Below, one piece after another: positions 17,371 through 26,467 of a DNA stretch of 64,000 bases. Made by a program: the position numbers and the translations under genes. Source of the DNA: Cyanobacteria bacterium SZAS-4 (GTDB lineage Bacteria > Cyanobacteriota > Vampirovibrionia > Obscuribacterales > Obscuribacteraceae). The notes under the pieces were generated by a model, which did not search any database, was not told the origin of the DNA, and was given only the letters and a program-made list of their open reading frames with translations. How positions within the stretch are numbered: position 1 is the first letter of the stretch; every line of letters begins with the position of its first letter. Location of the stretch: the NCBI GenBank assembly GCA_018266255.1, contig JAFEAT010000020.1:310001-374000 (forward strand), in the 5' to 3' direction.

Positions 17371-18072
17371 CTAGGGTGAGCATTCAGCGGCGCGCTGTTT
17401 CGCCTGGTCAGCTTTTTCAGAGTTTCCCTGCAAGCCATAAACCTGAGCGAGCTTGAGCCAGATTTTCTTGGAATTTGCCGACGACGACGGTTTGTAAATT
17501 TCCAAAATTTGTTCATAGAGTCGTTGCGCATCTTGAATTCGGTTTTCTTTGACGAATAAATCCGCAAGCGCCTCGTAAGCACGGGCAACTTCCGGAGTGC
17601 CTTGCAACATTCTGGGATTGGCGATGACGTTGTTGCAGAAAATATTGATGTCTCGAAACTGCCCGCCCTTGTTTGATGCCGTAGGCTGACGCGAAGCCAC
17701 TACCAGCGCGTTCCTCAAAGTCAGCTCGGACTCGGCCAACTTGTTTTCTTCTTGCAAAGTACGACCCAGCGACAACAGTGCCACCATAGTGCCGGGTGCC
17801 ATGGCACCAAATTGGTCGCCGTTATTGGCAATCGCGCGTCGGTTGTATTGCTCAGCTTCGTCAAACTTTCCGCATGCTCTATAAAAATCCGCCAGGTCTA
17901 CAAGCGCAATGGTGACCTGTGGATTGGTTGCACCGAGCGACTGCGCTTGCGCCAATTTGGCTAACAGAGCGCTTTCGGATTCGCTTTCACCGGCGCGCAG
18001 CTGCTGCGGTCCACACAGCATTGTCGCGCAGACCAAAGCGAGAAGTAAATTCGACTCATAAGTTCGACTCAT
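17371..18072 (-). CDS. Exported TPR protein downstream of valS
   Basis: 233 residues from the ATG at 18072. A hydrophobic signal segment (LLLALVCATMLCG) precedes TPR helices of kinesin-light-chain style, for example ALVDLADFYRACGKFDEAEQYNRRA, ALLSLGRTLQEENKLAESELTL and ARAYEALADLFVKENRIQDAQRLYE. It probably acts outside the cytosol as an assembly or binding scaffold. The 5' end lies in a 13-bp tandem repeat that supplies several ATGs in different frames. A longer form from 18108, overlapping the valS stop by 14 bp, is also possible but would give an overlong signal n-region. Likely co-transcribed with valS. Confidence 0.72.
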   Translation of the reverse strand: MSRTYESNLLLALVCATMLCGPQQLRAGESESESALLAKLAQAQSLGATNPQVTIALVDLADFYRACGKFDEAEQYNRRAIANNGDQFGAMAPGTMVALLSLGRTLQEENKLAESELTLRNALVVASRQPTASNKGGQFRDINIFCNNVIANPRMLQGTPEVARAYEALADLFVKENRIQDAQRLYEQILEIYKPSSSANSKKIWLKLAQVYGLQGNSEKADQAKQRAAECSP

Positions 18073-18100
18073 ACGTTCGACCCATATGTTCGACTCAGGC
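18049..18100. repeat. Four 13-bp tandem units over the valS stop / TPR gene start
   Basis: Units (A/G)TTCGAC(T/C)CATAN at 18049, 18062, 18075 and 18088; the last is diverged. On the minus strand three units supply an ATG, and because 13 is not a multiple of three these fall in three different frames. The ATG at 18072 is in frame with the signal peptide. Confidence 0.85.
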
Positions 18101-20800
18101 GGTTTCATCCAAAATAGACAGCTGCGCTTTTATGCTTTCGAGTTGTGCATACAAGTCCATCAGTTGTTGTACCATCGCATCAACTTTGTCTTTGGGTGCT
18201 CGTTCTTTGAACCCTGGTCGTTCTAGATTCTCTTTCACTTTGGCGATTTCTTTTTCGACCGGAGTGATACGCAGTTGTAATTTTTCTTTCGTCTTTTCTA
18301 CATCAATCAAATTGGCCAGAGGAATATAGATCGTTGCCGATCCAATTTTCTTGTATGCAGCTTTGCCTGGTGACTTGAGCGCAGCTCCCATGTTGAGAGG
18401 ATTGATCTTGTTGCTTAGACGTTGGATGTATCCACGACCAGCTTCGAGCCATTCCAACTCTTGCGGATTTTCCACTGCAATGATCACTTCTGCCTCTGCT
18501 GAAGCCGGAACATTGAACGTTTGTCTCATGTCGCGAATCGTTTTGATTGCGCGCATGACGAACTCCATTTTCTCTTCAGAAGCAGGATTGAGGAATCGAT
18601 CATCTTGGTGCGGATATGGTGCAAACATGATCGAATCAAGCTGCTCGAACATGACGTTCTTCGGAACAAGGCTCCACAACTCTTCGGTAATGAATGGCAT
18701 GATCGGATGCAGTGCTCTCATCAAACCTTCGAAGATTGTGTGCAAAACCTTCTTCGTTTGGCTCTCTGGTGCTTTGCCCTCAGCTTCTTGAGTGAGCTGA
18801 ATCTTGGCGATCTCCAAGTACCAATCGCAGAAGTAATCCCAGGTGAAGGTGTGCAATTCGCTTGCTACGATCTGGAAATCGTAAGTGTTGAAAGCTTCAT
18901 TGATCACAGCCAGCATCGTGTTGTAACGGTGCAAGATCCAGCTGTCTGCCAGCGTTAGTTTAGAGGCGTCGATTCCACTTGGTTTGTATCCCTCAAGCTG
19001 CGCCAGAACGAAACGCCCGGTGTTCCAAAGCTTGTTGCTGAACTTCTTGTACTCATCGAGCCTGTCTTCACGGAATTTGACGTCCTGATCGCCCTTGATT
19101 CCCATGGATGTGAACAGGAATCGGTTCGCGTCTGCGCCATATTTGTCGATCATGTCGAGTGGATCGATTGCGTTCATCTTAGACTTGGACATCCGTTTTC
19201 CATCCGGTGTTTGAACAACCGGGTGAATCAGTACGTGCTTAAACGGAATTGTTTTCATAAACTTGAAGCTCATGAAAATCATTCTTGAAACCCAGAGATT
19301 GATAATCTCTCTTGCCGTGGATAGCACGGTGGTCGGATAGAACTCTTTCAGGATGTGGTTCTCCTCAGGCCAACCAAGAGTAGCGAATGGCCAGAGTGCA
19401 GAACTGAACCACGTGTCTAGCACGTCGGGATCCTGCTCGAACTTCTTGGAACCGCATTTGGTGCACTCAGTCGGCGTTTCTTCGAAAGCGTCTTCATGAC
19501 CGTTTTCGCAGGTCCATATTGGAATTCTATGACCCCACCAGAGTTGGCGACTGATGCACCAATCTCGAATGTTGCGCATCCAATCGAGATACGTTGCTGC
19601 GTATCGTCCTGGAACGAAAACGATGCGCTCGTCTTCGACAGCCTTGATGGCTGGCTCGACCAGCTCCTTCATTGAGACGTACCACTGATCTGACAGGTAC
19701 GGTTCGATCACTGTATTGCACCGTTCGCAGTGCCCTACACCGTGCGTGTACTCTTGAGTTTCAGCCAGTAGTTCTTGCTGTGCTAATTGCTCAACAGCCA
19801 GTTCACGCACTTTAAAGCGATCCTTACCCTGCAAGTCTGCTGGTACGTAGTCGTTTGTGCATAGCTTGCCATCCGCATCGATCACTGCTGGTTGTGGAAG
19901 TTTGTGGCGCTGCCCAACTTCCCAGTCGTTAGCATCGTGAGCCGGTGTGATTTTCAAAGCGCCGGTTCCAAAATCGCGCTCAACGTAAGAGTCGGCGATG
20001 ACTGGAATTTCACGATTGGTTAGCGGCAATCGAACCTTTTTGCCGACAAACTGTTTGTAACGGTCGTCGTCGGGATGAACAGCAACGGCGACGTCGCCAA
20101 ACATAGTCTCTGGACGAGTTGTCGCTACTATCAGGCTGCCCGAGTTGTCGACGAGCGGATACTTGATCAGATAAAGGTGTCCCTTTTCTTCTTCGTGCTC
20201 CACTTCTAAATCAGACAAGCTCGTCAAGCATCGAGGACACCAGTTGCAAATACGATTGCCGCGATAAATCGCGCCATCTTTGTATAGGGTGACGAAGGCA
20301 CGGTAAATTGCTTTTACGTATTCGGGATCCATCGTAAACGCCAGGCGGTCCCAGTTGAAACTGACGCCAAGTCGCTTGTACTGGCTGAGAATCGTGTTTC
20401 CGGATTCGTTACGCCACTCCCAGACACGCTCAATAAACTTCTCACGGCCAATATCTCGGCGATTAAGTCCTTCTTTTTTGAGCATTCTCTCTACAACGAT
20501 CTGGGTCGAGATGCCTGCGTGGTCCGTACCCGGCTGCCACAGTACGTTGTAGCCCTGCATTCGCTTCAGACGGATCAGCACGTCCTGAATCGTGCCGTTC
20601 AGGGCGTGCCCCATGTGTAAATTGCCCGTAATATTGGGCGGTGGCAGGGCTATCGAGTATTTCGGCTTGTCTGGATTGATGTCAAGGTCGAAGCACTCGA
20701 AATCGAACCAGTGTTTGGTCCATTTAGCTTCGACTTCTGCTGGGTTGTAAGCCATTTTCGAGCTCTCTGGTGGTTGTTTTGTTGCTGATGGTGTAGACAT
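18095..20800 (-). CDS. valS: Valyl-tRNA synthetase
   Basis: 901 residues from the ATG at 20800. A class I synthetase charging tRNA-Val. The HIGH motif appears in PPPNITGNLHMGHALNG (about residues 53-69) and KMSKS as GKRMSKSKMN. The editing domain lies between (for example TTRPETMFGDVAVAVHPDD and the following region). The C-terminal 70 residues form the charged coiled coil that grips tRNA in ValRS. A TATAAT at 20852-20857 on this strand excludes starts further upstream; the start at 20755 (MAYNPAEV) is an alternative because the family usually begins there. No T-box or leader hairpin was recognised. The TPR gene follows immediately. Confidence 0.97.
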   Translation of the reverse strand: MSTPSATKQPPESSKMAYNPAEVEAKWTKHWFDFECFDLDINPDKPKYSIALPPPNITGNLHMGHALNGTIQDVLIRLKRMQGYNVLWQPGTDHAGISTQIVVERMLKKEGLNRRDIGREKFIERVWEWRNESGNTILSQYKRLGVSFNWDRLAFTMDPEYVKAIYRAFVTLYKDGAIYRGNRICNWCPRCLTSLSDLEVEHEEEKGHLYLIKYPLVDNSGSLIVATTRPETMFGDVAVAVHPDDDRYKQFVGKKVRLPLTNREIPVIADSYVERDFGTGALKITPAHDANDWEVGQRHKLPQPAVIDADGKLCTNDYVPADLQGKDRFKVRELAVEQLAQQELLAETQEYTHGVGHCERCNTVIEPYLSDQWYVSMKELVEPAIKAVEDERIVFVPGRYAATYLDWMRNIRDWCISRQLWWGHRIPIWTCENGHEDAFEETPTECTKCGSKKFEQDPDVLDTWFSSALWPFATLGWPEENHILKEFYPTTVLSTAREIINLWVSRMIFMSFKFMKTIPFKHVLIHPVVQTPDGKRMSKSKMNAIDPLDMIDKYGADANRFLFTSMGIKGDQDVKFREDRLDEYKKFSNKLWNTGRFVLAQLEGYKPSGIDASKLTLADSWILHRYNTMLAVINEAFNTYDFQIVASELHTFTWDYFCDWYLEIAKIQLTQEAEGKAPESQTKKVLHTIFEGLMRALHPIMPFITEELWSLVPKNVMFEQLDSIMFAPYPHQDDRFLNPASEEKMEFVMRAIKTIRDMRQTFNVPASAEAEVIIAVENPQELEWLEAGRGYIQRLSNKINPLNMGAALKSPGKAAYKKIGSATIYIPLANLIDVEKTKEKLQLRITPVEKEIAKVKENLERPGFKERAPKDKVDAMVQQLMDLYAQLESIKAQLSILDETA

Positions 20801-20851
20801 GATTAAGTTCTGCAAGCTCGCTGGAGACGTGGGCCGAAGTAGGAATTCGTG

Positions 20852-20881
20852 ATTATAGCCGGGATACGGGTCGTGCGGCAA
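20852..20881 (-). promoter_or_regulatory. valS promoter
   Basis: Minus-strand TTGCCG (20876-20881) and TATAAT (20852-20857) are separated by 18 bp. Transcription would start near 20845, consistent with translation from 20800. Confidence 0.6.
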
Positions 20882-20901
20882 CCCGAAAGGCGCTCGAAAT
20901 G

Positions 20902-20914
20902 GTCAATTATTGAC
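20902..20914. promoter_or_regulatory. Palindrome between valS and efp
   Basis: GTCAAT-T-ATTGAC is a perfect 6-bp dyad with a one-base centre, about 45 bp upstream of the valS -10 and 115 bp before efp. It could be an operator for either gene. The sequence also contains a TTGACA, with no good -10 at 17 bp. Confidence 0.3.
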
Positions 20915-21028
20915 ACAATCCGAACCGCCTTTGCTCAATAGTAAGGATGTTAGAATCAGCCATGGCTGGAGGCGGCCACTCTTTAACCTTGACTACTCGC
21001 TGTGCCTCAAGCGTTTTACGGAACCGTC

Positions 21029-21589
21029 ATGATTTCCAGCAATGATTTTCGACCAGGTGTGACAATTGAATATAACAATGGCGTTTGGCAGATTGTAGAA
21101 GCCATGCACGTCAAACCGGGTAAAGGCTCCGCTTTTGTCCGCACGAAAATGAAAAATGTCGAGACTGGAGCTGTTTTGGAAAACACGTTCAGAGCTGGTG
21201 AAAAGGTACCCAGTGCCATCATCGAAAAGTCTGACATGCAGTATCTTTTCAAAGCTGGCGATAACTTCACCATGATGGATGTGCAGAATTACGAGCAGAT
21301 GGAACTGGCTCCAAAAGAGATTGGAACAGTTTGCGAGTTTTTGAAAGAAGGATTGGAAGGCATCACCGTTCTGAAATTCCAGGACAGAGTGATCGGCGTA
21401 GAACTGCCAAATACCGTTGAACTTGAAGTGACTGAATGTGCACCTGATGAAAGAGGTGATACCAGTTCTGGTGGCGGTAAACCAGCCACTCTGGAAACTG
21501 GCGCTACAATCACGGTTCCGTTCCACATCAAACGTGGTGACAAAATCAAGGTTGATACCAGAAGCCGTAAGTATTTGACAAGAGTATAA
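21029..21589 (+). CDS. efp: Translation elongation factor P
   Basis: 186 residues, the normal EF-P length. It binds ribosomes stalled at polyproline codons. The start at 21029 gives the typical MISSNDF(R)PG N-terminus; an in-frame GTG at 21002 would add nine atypical residues. The modification loop reads HVKPGKGSAFVRTK, with Lys32 at the tip, so the modified residue is Lys rather than Arg as in EarP-type EF-P. No modifying enzyme is in the window. The C-terminal OB domain (GATITVPFHIKRGDKIKVDTR) is intact. Followed after 27 bp by accB and then accC; the efp-accB-accC order is common in bacteria. Confidence 0.97.
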   Translation: MISSNDFRPGVTIEYNNGVWQIVEAMHVKPGKGSAFVRTKMKNVETGAVLENTFRAGEKVPSAIIEKSDMQYLFKAGDNFTMMDVQNYEQMELAPKEIGTVCEFLKEGLEGITVLKFQDRVIGVELPNTVELEVTECAPDERGDTSSGGGKPATLETGATITVPFHIKRGDKIKVDTRSRKYLTRV

Positions 21590-21616
21590 GACGTAACAAC
21601 ACTAGGGGCAGCGCGG

Positions 21617-22123
21617 GTGAACATAGATCTAGAGCAAATTCGCAATCTTCTTGCGGTTGTTAGCAGCACCGACATCACTGAATTGACAATCGAATTCGGT
21701 GAACACCGGATCACGATCAAAAAAGGTGGAACGGTGCAACACATTAGTGCCGACCTTCTGGCAGCTGCAGCTCCGGTTGCGCCGCCAAAGCCGACGCAGT
21801 CGATCTCTTTTGAACCAAAACAAGATGTTGCACCTGCGGCGAAGGAAGTTATTCCTGAGCCACCACCAAGTGCTAGCAATCTCGTGCCGGTGACTTCGCC
21901 GATGGTCGGAACCTTCTACAGAGCCGGTTCACCAACCTCGAGTCCATTCGTTAATGTGGGCGACCACATAGCTGTTGGACAGACGGTCTGCATCATCGAA
22001 GCGATGAAGCTCATGAACGATATGCCATCAGAAGTGAGCGGCAAGATCGTCAAAGTTTGCGTCGATAACGGCACCACCGTTGAATACGGTCAACAGCTCT
22101 TCCTAGTTGATCCTAAAGGCTAA
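21617..22123 (+). CDS. accB: Biotin carboxyl carrier protein of acetyl-CoA carboxylase
   Basis: 168 residues from a GTG start. The N-terminal helix (MNIDLEQIRNLLAVV...) pairs with biotin carboxylase, an Ala/Pro-rich linker follows (about 50-90), and the biotinyl domain occupies 92-166 with the EAMKLMND motif, where Lys131 carries biotin. It shuttles carboxyl groups from AccC to the carboxyltransferase in fatty acid synthesis. Only 27 bp separate it from efp and 26 bp from accC, so the three are probably one transcript. The carboxyltransferase genes accA and accD are not in the window. Confidence 0.96.
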   Translation: MNIDLEQIRNLLAVVSSTDITELTIEFGEHRITIKKGGTVQHISADLLAAAAPVAPPKPTQSISFEPKQDVAPAAKEVIPEPPPSASNLVPVTSPMVGTFYRAGSPTSSPFVNVGDHIAVGQTVCIIEAMKLMNDMPSEVSGKIVKVCVDNGTTVEYGQQLFLVDPKG

Positions 22124-22149
22124 GCAGCCGCATACACACTGGTGTTTGG

Positions 22150-23526
22150 ATGATTCAAAAAGTATTGATTGCCAATCGTGGCGAAATAGCCTTGAGAGTA
22201 ATTCGAGCTTGTCACGAGCTTGGTATTCGGACGGTCGCAGTTTACTCACAAGCTGACGCTGAATCTATGCACGTGCAGATGGCAGACGAAGCTTTCTGTA
22301 TTGGGCCTCATCAATCAGCTCGCAGCTATTTGCACATTCCAGCGTTGATTAGCACGGCGTTAGTGACTGGCGCCGATGCAATTCACCCGGGCTACGGATT
22401 TCTCTCTGAGAATGCCAATTTCGCGCAAATTTGTGCCGACCACCGCATCAAATTCATCGGACCGAGCGTTCAAGCAATCAACATGATGGGCGATAAAGCC
22501 TCAGCTCGCGAAACCATGCGCAAAGCCAACGTTCCTGTTGTTCCTGGCACAGAGGGATTGGTTACTAACGAAGCTGATGCTTTCAAGATTGCCGAAGAAA
22601 TCGGTTTTCCAGTCATCGTTAAAGCCACTGCAGGTGGTGGCGGCAAAGGAATGCGCGTTGCCGCTGATTTAGTTCAGCTCGGTACTGCCATTGCTTCGGC
22701 CCGAAGCGAAGCGGCCGCTTCTTTCGGTGATGGTGGAGTTTATCTAGAAAAATACTTGAAGCCGATTCGCCATATAGAAATCCAGGTTATGGCTGACCAG
22801 CACGGCAACGTCATCCATCTCGGTGAGCGAGATTGCTCGGTGCAAAGACGTCACCAGAAGTTGATTGAAGAATCGCCAAGTCCAGTTATCACACCTGCGA
22901 TGCGCAAGAAAATGGGCGACACAGCAGTGGCAGCTGCACGTTCGATCAACTACGAAGGCGCAGGCACATTCGAATTTATCTACGCCGGCGACAAATTCTA
23001 TTTCATGGAAATGAACACTAGAATTCAAGTCGAGCATCCAGTTACTGAGTCGATCACTGGCGTCGATCTTGTCAAAGAACAGATTCGTGTTGCGTCCGGC
23101 TTGCCGCTCAGCGTCAAGCAAGAAGATATCGAATTTCGTGGTCATTCAATCGAGTGCCGCATCAATGCCGAAGACCCTGATAAGAACTTCCTGCCTTCTC
23201 CTGGAAAAATCGATGCGTACATCGCGCCGGGTGGAATCGGTGTTCGGGTAGACAGTCATTGTTATCCAGGCTATTCGATCCCACCTTTCTACGATTCACT
23301 CGTGAGCAAGTTGATCGTTTGGGGACGCGACCGTCCAGAAGCGATTCAGAGAATGTTGCGAGCCCTGGATGAGTACGCGATAACGGGCATCAAGACAACC
23401 ATTCCGTTTCACCAGAGAGTGTTACTGAACGATGCTTTTCAGCGTGGCGACGTGCACACCGATTTCATCGAAAAGTACATGACTCCTACGGCAGCAGAAG
23501 CAGCTACGCCTAACGGACGTAAGTGA
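22150..23526 (+). CDS. accC: Biotin carboxylase subunit of acetyl-CoA carboxylase
   Basis: 458 residues. An ATP-grasp enzyme that carboxylates biotin on AccB. Visible signatures: the N-terminal KVLIANRGEIALRVIRA, the Gly-rich ATP loop KATAGGGGKGMR, the EKYLKPIRHIEIQV segment with its catalytic Glu, ERDCSVQRRHQK, and the active-site run FYFMEMNTRIQVEHPVTE. It is complete and ends in TGA at 23524-23526; the next gene has an overlapping GTG, but its better start lies 24 bp further. It belongs to the efp-accB-accC unit. Confidence 0.97.
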   Translation: MIQKVLIANRGEIALRVIRACHELGIRTVAVYSQADAESMHVQMADEAFCIGPHQSARSYLHIPALISTALVTGADAIHPGYGFLSENANFAQICADHRIKFIGPSVQAINMMGDKASARETMRKANVPVVPGTEGLVTNEADAFKIAEEIGFPVIVKATAGGGGKGMRVAADLVQLGTAIASARSEAAASFGDGGVYLEKYLKPIRHIEIQVMADQHGNVIHLGERDCSVQRRHQKLIEESPSPVITPAMRKKMGDTAVAAARSINYEGAGTFEFIYAGDKFYFMEMNTRIQVEHPVTESITGVDLVKEQIRVASGLPLSVKQEDIEFRGHSIECRINAEDPDKNFLPSPGKIDAYIAPGGIGVRVDSHCYPGYSIPPFYDSLVSKLIVWGRDRPEAIQRMLRALDEYAITGIKTTIPFHQRVLLNDAFQRGDVHTDFIEKYMTPTAAEAATPNGRK

Positions 23527-23549
23527 AGCCAGTTGTAGCGGAGAGCACT

Positions 23550-24389
23550 ATGAAAATTGCCGTTGGACAAATGTCAGTCTCCAACGACAAGGACACCAAC
23601 TTGTCGACAATCGAAGAATTGGTTTCGCAAGCGTTTGAAGCTGGTGCCAAACTGATCTGCTTTCCTGAGTGTTGCATGTATTCATCAGTTGATGACACCG
23701 AATCGTTCGCCAACATCGCTGAACCTTTGAGCGGCCCGTTTGTATCCGCTCTGAAAAGATTCGCCAACCTTTACAGCATTTGCATCGTGGCGGGAATTTT
23801 CGAAAGCAGCGTCGACGCCAATCGTGTCTACAACACGGTTGTGGTCATCGATGAGAATGGACAGATAAAAGACCCTTATCGCAAGATACATCTCTATGAT
23901 GCATTCGGCACTAAAGAATCCGAGCGTGTCATCGCCGGCGATGGCAACACTCTGGTATTTCAAGCTGGCAATTTGACTTTCGGCGTGATGACTTGCTACG
24001 ACCTTCGCTTTCCAGAACTGGCACGCTTTCTTGCTTTTCAAGGCGCTCAAGTAATTTTGCTGCCTGCCGCCTGGCGACCTGGTCCGATGAAGGAATCACA
24101 TCTCGAGATTCTCACCCGCGCCCGCGCCATCGAAAATAATTTGTACATGGTTGTGGCCGCCCAAGTCGGGGTCAATTGCTGTGGCAATAGCATGGTTGTC
24201 GACCCCATGGGAGTAATTCAATCAAGCGTTGCAAACAATGAGTGCATACTCGTGACCGAAGTGCGACGAGAACGAATTGATGAAGTTCGAGAAGTCTCAC
24301 CGACTTTGCAAAACAGAAGAACGGATCTCTATGCCCGCTGGAGAGACACGAACCAGCGCTGGTACGAAGACGTATCCAGTGAGGCGTAG
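23550..24389 (+). CDS. Carbon-nitrogen hydrolase (nitrilase superfamily, NIT-like)
   Basis: 279 residues. The catalytic triad Glu40 (CFPECCMY), Lys112 (YRKIHLYDAFG) and Cys149 (MTCYDLRFPE) is complete, and the TCYDLRFPE signature is typical of the Nit1/deaminated-glutathione amidase branch. The substrate cannot be fixed by eye; repair of deaminated glutathione or another omega-amide is plausible. The start at 23550 has GGAG seven bases upstream; an alternative GTG at 23523 overlaps the accC stop. It is probably co-transcribed with accBC, though no metabolic link is obvious. Confidence 0.92.
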   Translation: MKIAVGQMSVSNDKDTNLSTIEELVSQAFEAGAKLICFPECCMYSSVDDTESFANIAEPLSGPFVSALKRFANLYSICIVAGIFESSVDANRVYNTVVVIDENGQIKDPYRKIHLYDAFGTKESERVIAGDGNTLVFQAGNLTFGVMTCYDLRFPELARFLAFQGAQVILLPAAWRPGPMKESHLEILTRARAIENNLYMVVAAQVGVNCCGNSMVVDPMGVIQSSVANNECILVTEVRRERIDEVREVSPTLQNRRTDLYARWRDTNQRWYEDVSSEA

Positions 24390-24481
24390 TCTAAGTCATA
24401 TGCGTTCTAGCTAAACTTGAAGCATTTATATTCAATCTAGAGTTGAGTCGCAGGTCTTCTACAGATTGATACCGGGCAAAC

Positions 24482-26467
24482 TTAGCGATTGTCATTCGCG
24501 GTATTGAACGGCACATCGTCTCTCCGCCATATCAGTAGTTCTGGGCGCTTTCGTTGCAAGTCGTCTATGGCTGATGGCGTCAAAGTGTTTTTATTGAGAC
24601 CGACTTCTTTTAGTTGTGGCATTTTGCTCAGACTGGTCAGAGCCCTATCGGTGATTGCTATATGTTGCAGATCGAGATGTTCTATGCCAGTGCCTTCAAG
24701 ATTCTTGATAGCATCGTCGCCTAGTTTTAAATCTCGCAGTGTTAATACCTTGAGGTGCTTAAGACCTTTGATTGGCACCAAATCAGGTGCCGATATACCA
24801 CTTCTATCTAGCTTCAGAACTCTCAGCGAGGGACACTTGGCAAGATTTCTGATACCTTCTGCTCTCAACCATTCGTCTTTAGAAAGATAAAGAGTGTCAA
24901 GTGCCGGGAACGCCGCCAAATTAGCCAGTCCCCGATTGGAAATTTTTTCTTCGTCTTTTATGTACAGAGTTTTGAGTTTAGGCAACTTGGCCAATTCGAT
25001 TAAACCTTGATCGTCAACATTCGTTCCGGATATGTCGAGAATCTCTAACTTCTTCATATGCTTGATTTCGTCAATTGCGCGGTTTGGCATGTTGCTGGTG
25101 CTTACGGCCAATCGTTTCAGCGGTAGATGAATAAGATGTGCCAGTCCTGGTCCCGTTAGTTTGGATCCTCTCATGACGAGTTCTTCGGTCACATTGGTAT
25201 TATCAAATTCCCTCAAACTCTCATCGTTTACGTCCATGGAAGCTGCGAAATTAGTGTCCAAATTGATCTTTTTGCTTTGCATGTGAGCTTTGAAATAGTC
25301 CCGCGCCAACTTTCCTTCGTTGGAGAAGGAGACAAACTCCTCAAGTTCATGATGTCTTGAGTTTTGCTCTTCGGGTGGCTTACTCAAGCTGATCATAAAT
25401 TGAGCTAGCGCAACGATTCCGATGATCAAAACAACAGCCGTTGCCGCCAGCAGGAAGTCTGACTTCTTCACCTTATTAACAGGCGATGATGCCTTTTTCG
25501 GTCCGGCCTTAACCTCAAGCAGCGCTGTTCTTAAGTCGTTCATTGATTGAAATCGCTCGGTCGGATCTTTGATGAGACATTTGGAGACGACTTCGTTAAG
25601 AGCGGATGGAGTGTTTGGATTAAGTGATGCTACAGAAGGTGCCTTAGCATTGATATGACTGGTTAGAACATCGATGGTATTGTTGCCTGAAAACGGTACA
25701 GAACCAGTCAGTGCCTCAAACATAACGATTCCCAGTGAGTAGATGTCAGATCGATGGTCGACCCTCTTTCCGCTGGCTTGTTCTGGACTCATGTATTTCG
25801 GGCTGCCAAATATTTCACCGGTCTTAGTGAGACCGGATGCCTGGTCAGCTTGATCGATAATTTTTGCGATGCCAAAATCAACGATTCTGACTTTGAAATC
25901 GTCTGTGAACATGATGTTGCTTGGCTTTAGATCGCGATGGAAGATTCCTGCATCATGCGCATGCTGCAGCCCTTCAGAACACTGAATAAAGACCTTGAGG
26001 AATTCTTTGAGAGGAAGGGACACGTTGGATTCGAGGTAAACCGACAGGGTTATTCCGGGGATATAGTCGAGCACCATATACGGTTGCCCTAACTCAGTCA
26101 GTCCGTAATCTTTAAGTTTTACTATGGTGGGGTGGTCGAGTGTGCTTATCGCTTTCGCTTCTTGATTGAAGCGGCGGATGATATTTTGTTCGAGTTTGTC
26201 AGCCCTGAGCATTTTGATGGCAACGAGGTAATTGAGCAGTCTGTGACGTGCTTTGTAGACTATTCCGTTGCCGCCCGAACCGATCTCTTCGAGCATGTCG
26301 TAATGTTCTGATAGTGCTGCTCCAAGTTCGCTCGAAAGGAACGTGCCGTCGTCAGGGCAATTGGAGATACCGATAGGCAATTTTAGTCCACACTTCGGAC
26401 ACGGACGTAATCCGTCTTCCGTTGTAGATGTGATGGTCGAGTGAGAAACTGATTGGTCAGAAGTCAT
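24482..26467 (-). CDS. Receptor-like Ser/Thr kinase with LRR ectodomain (kinase 1 of 4)
   Basis: 661 residues from the ATG at 26467, which overlaps the preceding gene's stop by 11 bp and has GAGG upstream. Residues 23-41 hold a half zinc ribbon, CPKCG-x9-CPDDG, with only three Cys. The kinase domain (about 56-320) has glycine loop GSGGNG, Lys85, HRD at 177-179, DFG at 197-199 and GSPKYMSPEQ. One membrane helix lies at about 338-360. The C-terminal 250 residues are leucine-rich repeats (MKKLEILDISGTNVDDQGL, then LPKLKTLYIKDEEKISNRGL and others), placed outside the membrane by topology. It resembles an inverted plant LRR receptor kinase. Last gene of the tandem array. Confidence 0.9.
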   Translation of the reverse strand: MTSDQSVSHSTITSTTEDGLRPCPKCGLKLPIGISNCPDDGTFLSSELGAALSEHYDMLEEIGSGGNGIVYKARHRLLNYLVAIKMLRADKLEQNIIRRFNQEAKAISTLDHPTIVKLKDYGLTELGQPYMVLDYIPGITLSVYLESNVSLPLKEFLKVFIQCSEGLQHAHDAGIFHRDLKPSNIMFTDDFKVRIVDFGIAKIIDQADQASGLTKTGEIFGSPKYMSPEQASGKRVDHRSDIYSLGIVMFEALTGSVPFSGNNTIDVLTSHINAKAPSVASLNPNTPSALNEVVSKCLIKDPTERFQSMNDLRTALLEVKAGPKKASSPVNKVKKSDFLLAATAVVLIIGIVALAQFMISLSKPPEEQNSRHHELEEFVSFSNEGKLARDYFKAHMQSKKINLDTNFAASMDVNDESLREFDNTNVTEELVMRGSKLTGPGLAHLIHLPLKRLAVSTSNMPNRAIDEIKHMKKLEILDISGTNVDDQGLIELAKLPKLKTLYIKDEEKISNRGLANLAAFPALDTLYLSKDEWLRAEGIRNLAKCPSLRVLKLDRSGISAPDLVPIKGLKHLKVLTLRDLKLGDDAIKNLEGTGIEHLDLQHIAITDRALTSLSKMPQLKEVGLNKNTLTPSAIDDLQRKRPELLIWRRDDVPFNTANDNR

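Noticed and set aside
20962..21045. 27-codon upstream ORF overlapping the efp start
   Set aside because: No Shine-Dalgarno and no feature of a regulatory leader peptide; overlap with efp is probably fortuitous.
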